The translations under genes and the position numbers were made by a program. From 2-02-FULL-44-35 sp964629505 (GTDB lineage: Bacteria; Patescibacteriota; Minisyncoccia; Phycocordibacterales; DSPV01), in contig CAZVQR010000033.1 in the NCBI GenBank assembly GCA_964629505.1, forward strand, positions 1 to 5,688: a DNA stretch of 5,688 nt. Reading direction: 5' to 3'. The notes beneath the pieces were generated by a model. It ran no database searches. It was not told the origin of the DNA and saw only the letters and a program-made list of their open reading frames with translations. Within the stretch, counting starts at the first letter, position 1, and every line of letters begins with the position of its first letter. Shown in pieces: positions 1-5,443 of this stretch.

Positions 1-688
1 TGTTCCAAGCGAGGACGAATGTCTTGCTTTCCCCTTGGGAATTGGAAATTGGTAATTGGAACTTGACATAAACGGCGATATCGTTTATGTCCTTGTATCC
101 CTGCGCCACTTCAAAATTAGACAATGTTGTGCCGCAACGCGGACAAAGATGCATCGTCTTGAAGCCTTCGTAAATCAAACCTTTGTTGTAAAGTTTTTTA
201 AAAGCCCACCAAACGCTCTCGGTGTAGTTAGCGTCCATCGTTCGGTAATCATCAGCCATGTCCACGAACCGGCCAAAGCGCGGAATCTGTTCGCGCCAAA
301 TGTCGGCATAACGCAAAACACTTTCGCGAGCAGCGATGTTGAATTTTTCCACACCGTAATTTTCTATATCCTTTTTTGATTTCAGCCCCAATTCTTTTTC
401 CACTAAATTTTCTACCGGCAAGCCGTGGCAATCCCAGCCCCAACGGCGCGCTACCCGAAAACCGCGCATTGTCCAAAAACGCGGCACCGTGTCTTTGATG
501 AAAGTCGGCAGCAGGTGACCGAAATGGGGCGTACCGGAAGCAAACGGCGGCCCGTCGTAAAAAGTAAATTCACCCCGCGGCGCCGGTTTTGCCACCGACT
601 TTTCAAAAATTTTATTGTCCCGCCAAAATTTGAGAATTTTTTCCTCTCGCTCGGCTATTTTTGACCTGTTTGTTTGTTCCTCGTTCAT
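1..688 (-). CDS. ileS: Isoleucyl-tRNA synthetase, N-terminal part (runs off the left edge)
   Basis: Class I aminoacyl-tRNA synthetase that charges tRNA-Ile with isoleucine in the cytoplasm. Only the first 229 codons are present, of a family usually about 900-1050 residues; the frame is open to base 2. Residues 44-58 carry the class I signature: YDGPPFASG leads into HFGH (55-58), the HIGH-motif equivalent that binds ATP. GWDCHGLPVE (84-93) and MDANYTESVWW (151-161) are IleRS hallmarks. CPRC (182-185) followed by GTTLSNFEV is the start of the CP1 editing-domain insertion, with a probable zinc site. The chosen ATG at 688 lies just downstream of an in-frame TAG at 701-703; a GTG one codon upstream (691) is a less likely alternative. 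There is no Shine-Dalgarno sequence, but an extended -10 box sits nine bases upstream. Residues about 211-219 are encoded by a 7-bp tandem repeat and look like an insertion before FVLAW, the strand leading to the expected TTPWT motif. It is transcribed divergently from the aldolase gene. Confidence 0.96.
   Translation of the reverse strand, partial: MNEEQTNRSKIAEREEKILKFWRDNKIFEKSVAKPAPRGEFTFYDGPPFASGTPHFGHLLPTFIKDTVPRFWTMRGFRVARRWGWDCHGLPVENLVEKELGLKSKKDIENYGVEKFNIAARESVLRYADIWREQIPRFGRFVDMADDYRTMDANYTESVWWAFKKLYNKGLIYEGFKTMHLCPRCGTTLSNFEVAQGYKDINDIAVYVKFQLPISNSQGESKTFVLAWN
35..62. repeat. Degenerate 7-bp tandem repeat inside ileS
   Basis: Four consecutive heptamers on the plus strand read TTGGGAA, TTGGAAA, TTGGTAA and TTGGAAC (consensus TTGGNAA; TTNCCAA in the sense of the gene). 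They lie inside the isoleucyl-tRNA synthetase reading frame and encode roughly FQLPISNSQ. Similar AATTGGTAATTGG-type strings are, from memory, common between genes in Parcubacteria-like genomes; that is recollection, not a search. The unit is not a multiple of three, so gain or loss of one unit would shift the frame. Confidence 0.7.
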
Positions 689-697
689 CACCGTCCG

Positions 698-706
698 ATT
701 CTAGCA
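698..706 (-). promoter_or_regulatory. Putative extended -10 promoter for ileS, near-leaderless
   Basis: Read on the minus strand the sequence is TGC-TAGAAT, an extended -10 box (TGn followed by a TATAAT-like hexamer). Nine bases separate it from the ileS ATG at 688, so transcription would begin about 2-4 bases upstream of the start codon. No good -35 hexamer is visible at the usual spacing (TTTCGG at 726-721 is the best placed). Inferred from sequence only. Confidence 0.5.
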
Positions 707-728
707 TTTTTGTTGAGAATCCGAAATA

Positions 729-737
729 TGCTACAAT
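729..737 (+). promoter_or_regulatory. Putative extended -10 promoter for the aldolase operon, near-leaderless
   Basis: TGC-TACAAT is an extended -10 box close to consensus, with nine bases between it and the aldolase ATG at 747. The predicted transcription start is therefore within a few bases of the ATG, giving a leaderless or nearly leaderless mRNA, which fits the absence of a Shine-Dalgarno sequence. A poor -35 candidate, TTGTTG, lies at 710-715 with a 16-bp spacer. It would serve the three plus-strand genes. Confidence 0.55.
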
Positions 738-746
738 ATTATTGTT

Positions 747-1610
747 ATGAAGACCATGCGAGAGTGCCTGGCGGAAGCGCGAGCGAAGAAAATCGCTATC
801 GGTCATTTCAATATTTCTAATTTGGAAACGCTTTGGGGAATTTTTCACGCCGCCAAAAATCTGGCGACGCCGGTGATTATCGGTTTATCCGACGGCGAGC
901 GAGATTTCGTCGGCGTTCGGCAAGCGGCGGTGTTGGTTAAAAGTTTGCGTCAGCAATTTGATTTTCCGATTTTCATCAACTCCGACCATGTTTCCAGTTT
1001 TGAACGATACAAAGAAGCGGTGGACGCTGGTTTTGACGCGGCGATGTTTGATGGTGGTGAATTATCATTGGCGGAAAATATAAAAATCACCAAGCAGTGC
1101 GTTGATTACGCCAAAAATAAAAATCCGGAAATTATCACTGAAGGCGAAATTGGTTTTATCGGCAAGTCGTCCAAAGTTTTGGAAACCTTGCCGGTTGGCG
1201 CCGCCTTAACTGAAACAATGTTCACCAAACCACTTGAGGCTAAATATTTTGTAACAGAAACCGGCGTTGATTTACTGGCGCCGGCCATTGGCAATATCCA
1301 CGGTATGTTGCGCAATGCTAAAAACCCGGCGCTTAATATTAATCGGATTAAAGAAATTAGCGAAATCACCGACCTTCCTCTAGTGCTTCACGGCGGTTCA
1401 GGCAGCGCGCCGGAAGAATTCAGAGCGGCAATTGAAGCTGGCGTCGTGATTATCCACATTAACACCGAGTTGCGTGTCGCCTACCGCCAAGCCCTGCAAA
1501 AATCGCTCCAAGAAAATCCGGAAGAAGTCGTGCCTTATAAGTATTTGAAAGGGCCGGTAAAGGCAATACAAAAAGTGGTGGAGGAAAAAATCAAGATTTT
1601 TAATTACTAA
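747..1610 (+). CDS. fba: Class II (metal-dependent) fructose-bisphosphate aldolase
   Basis: Reversibly cleaves fructose-1,6-bisphosphate to glyceraldehyde-3-P and dihydroxyacetone-P in glycolysis/gluconeogenesis; 287 residues, normal for the family. Class II landmarks appear in order: GHFNISNLE (19-27); SDH (79-81), with D80 as probable catalytic acid/base and H81 as zinc ligand; FDGG (101-104) where FDGS is usual; TEGEIG (131-136), with E132 or E134 as ligand; GNIHG (182-186), with H185; LHGGSG (214-219), with H215 and the phosphate-binding glycines; and INTELR (238-243). The loop after GEIG lacks the GGxED stretch of enterobacterial enzymes, so this is a divergent branch, of a type I associate with CPR bacteria. 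Tagatose-bisphosphate or another ketose-bisphosphate activity cannot be excluded. The start is the first ATG; no Shine-Dalgarno sequence, and an extended -10 box lies just upstream. First gene of a three-gene operon, 11 bp ahead of the dehydrogenase. Confidence 0.93.
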   Translation: MKTMRECLAEARAKKIAIGHFNISNLETLWGIFHAAKNLATPVIIGLSDGERDFVGVRQAAVLVKSLRQQFDFPIFINSDHVSSFERYKEAVDAGFDAAMFDGGELSLAENIKITKQCVDYAKNKNPEIITEGEIGFIGKSSKVLETLPVGAALTETMFTKPLEAKYFVTETGVDLLAPAIGNIHGMLRNAKNPALNINRIKEISEITDLPLVLHGGSGSAPEEFRAAIEAGVVIIHINTELRVAYRQALQKSLQENPEEVVPYKYLKGPVKAIQKVVEEKIKIFNY

Positions 1611-1621
1611 TTTCTAAAATT

Positions 1622-2593
1622 GTGGCCAATATTTTCGTAACCCATAAGATTCCAGAAATCGGAATTAAAATGCTCAAGGCTAAAGGGCATACGGTTGATT
1701 GGCGCGAGGAAAGCAAATTATTGCCGAAAGCGGAATTGCTCAAGATTCTGGGCAGCGGCAATTATGACGGCGTACTTTGTCTTTTGACCGACCGGATTGA
1801 TGTCGAGGTTTTTGCCGCCGCGCCATCAGTGAAAATTTTTGCCAATTACGCTGTCGGCTTTGACAACATTGATGTCGCCGAGGCAAAAAAACGCGGGGTG
1901 ATAATCACCAATACGCCCGGCGCTTCCACCGAAAGCGTCGCTGAGCACACTCTTGCCATCCTGCTCGCTTTGACCCGTCGGATTGTAGAGGGCGACAATT
2001 TTGTCCGGACTGGCAAATATCAGGGCTGGGACCCGATGCTGTTGTGGGGCGTTGATTTACTCGGGAAAACTTTGGGTATTTTAGGCGCCGGTCGGATTGG
2101 GGCGGAGGTAGCCAAAAAAACGGCGCTGGGTTTTGGTATGAAAATTATTTATCATGATGTTATTCGCAATGAAAAATTGGAAAAGGAAACTGGCGCGATT
2201 TTCCTGTCTTCGACGGACGAAGTTTTGAAACAAGCGGATGTTATCAGTTTGCATGTGCCACTTTTGCCCGACACCAAGCACCTGATTAATACCGAGCGGC
2301 TGGCGTTGATGAAAAAAACCGCTTACTTAATAAATACTTCGCGCGGTCCAGTGGTAGACGAAATTGCCTTGGTTGACGCTTTGAAAAAAGGTATTATTAA
2401 AGGCGCGGCGCTGGATGTTTTTGAAACTGAACCGGTTTTGACCGAGGGTTTGAAAAATTTACCCAATGTCGTTTTGACTCCGCATATCGCCTCGGCAACA
2501 GCGGAAACCAGGAATGATATGGCAAAAACAGCGGCGGAAAATTTAATCGCTTGCTTTGACGACCAGAATCCGCCCAATGAAGTTAGTGTTTAA
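1622..2593 (+). CDS. gyaR: D-2-hydroxyacid dehydrogenase, glyoxylate reductase/D-glycerate dehydrogenase type
   Basis: NAD(P)-dependent cytoplasmic oxidoreductase, probably interconverting glyoxylate/glycolate or hydroxypyruvate/D-glycerate; 323 residues, typical for the family. The N-terminal substrate domain includes NYAVGFDNID (75-84), and NTPGASTESVAEHT (97-110) leads into the nucleotide domain. The Rossmann motif GAGRIG is at 155-160; D179 at the end of the following strand (IIYHD) suggests NADH preference. The catalytic triad is complete: R241 in SRGP, E270 in FETEP and H288 in TPHIAS. Translation starts at GTG 1622: an in-frame TAA lies at 1601-1603, no ATG or TTG intervenes, and MANIFVTHKIP matches the family's usual N-terminus. 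No Shine-Dalgarno sequence is visible. It sits 11 bp after the aldolase and one base before the kinase, so it is surely co-transcribed. Related phosphoglycerate dehydrogenase is less likely because there is no regulatory C-terminal domain. The exact substrate is inferred. Confidence 0.88.
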   Translation: MANIFVTHKIPEIGIKMLKAKGHTVDWREESKLLPKAELLKILGSGNYDGVLCLLTDRIDVEVFAAAPSVKIFANYAVGFDNIDVAEAKKRGVIITNTPGASTESVAEHTLAILLALTRRIVEGDNFVRTGKYQGWDPMLLWGVDLLGKTLGILGAGRIGAEVAKKTALGFGMKIIYHDVIRNEKLEKETGAIFLSSTDEVLKQADVISLHVPLLPDTKHLINTERLALMKKTAYLINTSRGPVVDEIALVDALKKGIIKGAALDVFETEPVLTEGLKNLPNVVLTPHIASATAETRNDMAKTAAENLIACFDDQNPPNEVSV

Positions 2594-2594
2594 A

Positions 2595-3611
2595 ATGTTT
2601 TTTAATAAAAAACCCATTGATTTTTTAGCGATTGGCGACATTACGATTGACGCCTTTATCCGTTTGGAAAACGCTTCGGTTCATTGCAACTTAGACCGCG
2701 AGGGTTGCGAGCTTTGCGTGGCCTTCGGTCAAAAAATTCCCTATCGTTCCGGCAAGATTATTTACGCCACCGGCAATGCCAGCAACGCTGCCATCGCCGC
2801 CGCGCGACTCGGATTATCTGTTGCCATTGTCACTAATCTTGGCGATGATAAAAATGGTAAAGATTGTTTAACGACGCTGAACAAGGAAAAAATTTCCACC
2901 GACTACGCTCGCGTCCACAGTGGCACAGTGACGAATTTCAATTATGTTTTATGGTATGAGGATGAGCGGACGATTTTAGTCAGGCATGAACTCTATGAAC
3001 GCGTCTTGCCTACCTGGCCGTCAGGCAGGCCGATTTTTGAAAAACCAAAATGGCTTTACTTGAGTTCTATCGGCGCTGATTCGGAAAAATATCACCAAGA
3101 AATTTTAAACTATTTGGAAACTAATCCAGAAGTAAAGCTGGCTTTTCAGCCCGGCACTTTCCAATTTACCCTGGGATTGGAAAAGTTGGCGCCGTTTATC
3201 CGCCGGGCCGAAGTTTTCGCTTGTAACCGAGAAGAAGCGAAAAAATTGCTTGGTCTTCGCGAAGACGGCGCGGAAGCCGTCAGACAGCTTCACAATTTGG
3301 GAGCGAAAAATGTGATTGTAACCAACGGCGCGAGCGGTGCTTACATTCATGACGGCGAGGACATTGTTTTTATGCCAACTTATCCGAATTCAGAGCCACC
3401 GGTCGAACGCACCGGCGCCGGCGACGCCTACGCCGCCACTTTTGTTGCTGCTTTGATTTTGGGAAAAACGCCGCGCGAGGCGGCACTTTGGGCGCCCATC
3501 AACGCCCGCTCGGTTGTCCAATTCGTCGGCGCTCACGAAGGATTGCTTGCCCGTCCGGCTTTGGAAGAGCTGCTCGCCAAAGCGCCGTCAAATTACCGCC
3601 TTTCTTTTTAA
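2595..3611 (+). CDS. PfkB-family carbohydrate/nucleoside kinase, substrate unknown
   Basis: Ribokinase-fold ATP-dependent kinase, 338 residues, cytoplasmic. Visible motifs: LAIGDITIDAF (11-21), the first strand; ATGNASNAAIAAARLG (58-73), the first PfkB signature that grips the substrate; CNREEAKKLLG (210-220); TNGASGAY (243-250); and ERTGAGDAYAATF (271-283), the second PfkB signature, forming the anion hole with D277 as catalytic base. Two oddities: a cysteine cluster C31, C38, C41 in the lid region, and TWPSGRP (140-146) encoded by a palindromic insertion. ATG 2595 is chosen because it lies one base after the dehydrogenase stop (TAAAATG) and gives a normal N-terminus; ATG 2577, overlapping the previous gene, would add six residues. 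Neighbours are an aldolase and, convergently, pentose phosphate genes, so a sugar phosphate, ribose or nucleoside substrate is plausible, but the sequence does not decide. The 3' end overlaps the oppositely transcribed transketolase gene by 24 bp. Confidence 0.88.
   Translation: MFFNKKPIDFLAIGDITIDAFIRLENASVHCNLDREGCELCVAFGQKIPYRSGKIIYATGNASNAAIAAARLGLSVAIVTNLGDDKNGKDCLTTLNKEKISTDYARVHSGTVTNFNYVLWYEDERTILVRHELYERVLPTWPSGRPIFEKPKWLYLSSIGADSEKYHQEILNYLETNPEVKLAFQPGTFQFTLGLEKLAPFIRRAEVFACNREEAKKLLGLREDGAEAVRQLHNLGAKNVIVTNGASGAYIHDGEDIVFMPTYPNSEPPVERTGAGDAYAATFVAALILGKTPREAALWAPINARSVVQFVGAHEGLLARPALEELLAKAPSNYRLSF
3008..3030. repeat. Palindromic repeat-like insertion inside the kinase gene
   Basis: The arms GCCTACCTG (3008-3016) and CAGGCAGGC (3022-3030) are complementary at eight of nine positions, with a loop around GCCGT. 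In frame they encode part of VLPTWPSGRPIF, a proline-rich stretch between two conserved strands of the kinase. From memory, GCCTGCC...GGCAGGC palindromes of this type are scattered through Parcubacteria-like genomes and are often translated as LPTGRQA-like peptides; only one copy is visible here, so repeat status is inferred. Confidence 0.55.
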
Positions 3612-4553
3612 CACTCGTCTGACCACCTGCTTGATTTGTAAAACGCCCAAGCCGTAAAAATTTAATAATTCTTCGTAAGTTCCTGTTTGGCCAAATTGGT
3701 TTTTGACACCGACAAATTCAATTGGCACGGGATATTTTTGCGCCAAAAGTTCCGCTACCGCGCTACCCATGCCGCCAGCGACTTGATGTTCTTCCACCGT
3801 GACAATCGCGCCGGTTTCTTTTGCTAATTTTATAACCGCCTTTTCATCCAACGGCTTGATCGTCGCTAAATTCATAACTGAAACAGCGATGCCGCTTTCT
3901 GAAAGTTCTTTGGCTGCGGTTAGCGCTTTGTGAACCATTGTGCCGGTGGCAATGATTCCCACCTTCGGTTTTTTTGCTTCAAAAACTATTTCCGCTTTGC
4001 CGATTTCAAACGGCGTTTCTTCGGTGGTGATGATTGGCGTTTCGGCGCGCGAGAGACGAATGTAGACCGGACTGTTGATTGCGGCGGCAGCCACCGTGGC
4101 TTTTTTTGCTTCAATCGCGTCGCAAGGCGAGAGGACAATCAGATTGGGTAAAACTCGCGTGAGAGCGATGTCCTCCAATATTTGGTGGCTGCCGCCGTCT
4201 AACGAGGCGGACAGACCAGCGTGCGAACCGATGATTTTTACCGGTTGGTTGTTATAGCAAATGGTTGTGCGAATTTGTTCCCAATTCCGACCCGGCGAAA
4301 AAATCGCGAATGAGCCGATGAATGGAATTTTGCCCATGGCCGCCAAGCCGCTGGCTACTCCCGCTAAATTTTGCTCTGCCACTCCCACTTCAATAAATCT
4401 TTCCGGAAATTTTTCGGCGAAGGCGCTCATACAAACCGATTCTTTCAAATCAGCCGTCAGCGCCACTACCCGCCGATCTTTTTCGCTGGCAATTAGCAGA
4501 CCTTCACCGAAACCAGCGCGCGTGGATTTTAATTTGGTTTGTGAATTTGTCAT
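3588..4553 (-). CDS. tkt: Transketolase, C-terminal subunit (pyrimidine-binding and C-terminal domains)
   Basis: Second half of a split transketolase, 321 residues, partner of the adjacent N-terminal subunit. Transketolase moves two-carbon ketol units between pentose phosphates and aldoses using thiamine diphosphate. VGVAEQN (56-62) carries E60, the glutamate that activates the cofactor's aminopyrimidine ring. GSHAGLS (109-115, H111) and DGGSHQILEDIA (119-130, H123) match substrate-binding histidines of the pyrimidine domain, and YIRLSR (164-169) supplies phosphate-binding arginine. From about residue 196, KVGIIATGTMV begins the C-terminal domain, which includes VTVEEHQVAGGMGSAVAE (251-268). 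The similar E1-beta and DXS families were considered; the adjacent N-terminal half favours transketolase. Start ATG 4553 overlaps the upstream stop as ATGA, implying translational coupling; a longer open frame to 4613 lies within the upstream gene and is rejected. The last 24 bp overlap the 3' end of the convergent kinase gene. Confidence 0.93.
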   Translation of the reverse strand: MTNSQTKLKSTRAGFGEGLLIASEKDRRVVALTADLKESVCMSAFAEKFPERFIEVGVAEQNLAGVASGLAAMGKIPFIGSFAIFSPGRNWEQIRTTICYNNQPVKIIGSHAGLSASLDGGSHQILEDIALTRVLPNLIVLSPCDAIEAKKATVAAAAINSPVYIRLSRAETPIITTEETPFEIGKAEIVFEAKKPKVGIIATGTMVHKALTAAKELSESGIAVSVMNLATIKPLDEKAVIKLAKETGAIVTVEEHQVAGGMGSAVAELLAQKYPVPIEFVGVKNQFGQTGTYEELLNFYGLGVLQIKQVVRRVLKRKAVI

Positions 4554-5386
4554 ATTTTTAATTCTTTCAATGCTCTTTCCCCTTCCGCCTTGCTCGGCGC
4601 GCGGCCATGCCACTCGGGTTTATTTTCAAACTCTGGCACGCCTTTACCGGCAATAGTGTGAGCGATAATTACCGATGGCTTAGCGAGAAATGTTTTTGCC
4701 ACCGAGATTGCTTCGTCCAATTCGCTGAAATTATGACCGTCAATTTCCGCTGTGTGCCAACCGAACGCCTCCCATTTTTCCCGCAGTGGCTCCAGCGGCA
4801 TGATTTTTTCGGTGAAACCGCCGATTTGAATTTTATTGCGGTCAACAATGGCGATTAAATTACCGAGCTGTTCTTTGTTAGCGAGCATTACCGCTTCCCA
4901 AGTGCCGCCCTCCTGAAGTTCGGCATCGGAGAGGACACAAAAGAAAAACTTGGAGGCTTTGCCTTCTGAATCGATTTTTTCCGCCAACGTCATACCAACC
5001 GCTTGCGACAGGCCTTCGCCGATCGGGCCAGAACTGGTTTCCAGGGCTGGCAAGAACTGGCGCTGAGGGTGGCCTTGGAAGGGTGAACCGAATTTTCTTA
5101 AACCCTTAATTAAATCTCTCACCGGAAAATAGCCGGCTTGCGCCATTGCGGCGTAAAGCACCGGACAAATGTGGCCGTTGGAAACAATCAATCGATCGCG
5201 CTCGGGCCAATCGGGTTTTTTCGGGTCGTGATTTAAAGCATGAAAAAAAAGATAAGCAAAAATATCAGCGGTGCCCAAAGGACCAGCGGTGTGGCCGGAA
5301 CCGGCGTTGACCAATGTTTCAATCACCGTTCGGCGAATCTCATTCGCTTTTAACTCTAGAAACCTTTTTTTCTCATTAGTTAACAT
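4550..5386 (-). CDS. tkt: Transketolase, N-terminal subunit (thiamine diphosphate-binding domain)
   Basis: First half of a split transketolase, 278 residues, binding the pyrophosphate of thiamine diphosphate and Mg2+. Motifs in order: GSGHTAGPLG (29-38, H32); VSNGHICPVLYA (68-79, H72); FQGHPQ (103-108, H106); ETSSGPIGEGLSQAVGM (116-132); LSDAELQEGGTWEA (152-165) through DRNKIQIGG (182-190), the metal motif with D154 and N184; and EWHGRAPS (258-265, H260). The usual GDG of the metal motif reads SDA, but the ligand aspartate is kept and the spacing to the asparagine is normal. ATG 5386 is chosen because MLTNEKKRFLELKANEIRR is a typical start. No Shine-Dalgarno sequence is visible; GGGG ten bases upstream belongs to the arm of a palindrome. 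It follows the epimerase by 57 bp and overlaps the C-terminal subunit gene by 4 bp. Together the two halves equal one full-length transketolase. Confidence 0.94.
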   Translation of the reverse strand: MLTNEKKRFLELKANEIRRTVIETLVNAGSGHTAGPLGTADIFAYLFFHALNHDPKKPDWPERDRLIVSNGHICPVLYAAMAQAGYFPVRDLIKGLRKFGSPFQGHPQRQFLPALETSSGPIGEGLSQAVGMTLAEKIDSEGKASKFFFCVLSDAELQEGGTWEAVMLANKEQLGNLIAIVDRNKIQIGGFTEKIMPLEPLREKWEAFGWHTAEIDGHNFSELDEAISVAKTFLAKPSVIIAHTIAGKGVPEFENKPEWHGRAPSKAEGERALKELKI

Positions 5387-5396
5387 ATTTTTCTTG

Positions 5397-5430
5397 CCCC
5401 GTAGTTCCGCCTTAGCGGATACTACTGGGG
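5397..5430. repeat. Palindromic hairpin element between rpe and transketolase
   Basis: The plus strand reads CCCC-GTAGT-TCCGC, loop CTTA, then GCGGA-T-ACTAC-T-GGGG: a 14-bp stem with two single-base bulges. It occupies most of the 57-bp gap between the epimerase stop and the transketolase start. No U-run follows on either strand, so it is not a standard intrinsic terminator. TCCGCTAAGGCGGA cores like this are, from memory, recurrent in Parcubacteria-like genomes, so a REP-like element is the best guess. In the mRNA the GGGG arm lies ten bases before the transketolase ATG and could affect its translation. Confidence 0.65.
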
Positions 5431-5443
5431 TCTGAGCTAATGC

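Noticed and set aside
612..848. Minus-strand open frame spanning the divergent spacer
   Set aside because: It overlaps ileS and the aldolase in other frames, contains no recognisable motif, and both neighbours have clear starts there.
1609..1621. AATTT/AAATT inverted repeat between aldolase and dehydrogenase genes
   Set aside because: It is an AT-only five-base stem in an 11-bp operon gap; too weak to be a terminator or operator.
2556..2594. Earlier TTG (2556) or ATG (2577) start for the kinase
   Set aside because: Both lie inside the dehydrogenase gene; ATG 2595 directly after its stop gives the usual short lead into the first strand. ATG 2577 remains possible.
4554..4613. Extended 5' end of the transketolase C-terminal subunit gene (20 additional residues from an ATG at 4613)
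   Set aside because: The extra segment lies wholly inside the upstream subunit gene, has no family similarity by eye, and ATG 4553 forms a classic ATGA coupling overlap.
3930..4858. Several plus-strand open frames opposite the transketolase genes
   Set aside because: They are antisense shadows of two strongly supported genes, with no domain-like sequence or initiation signals.
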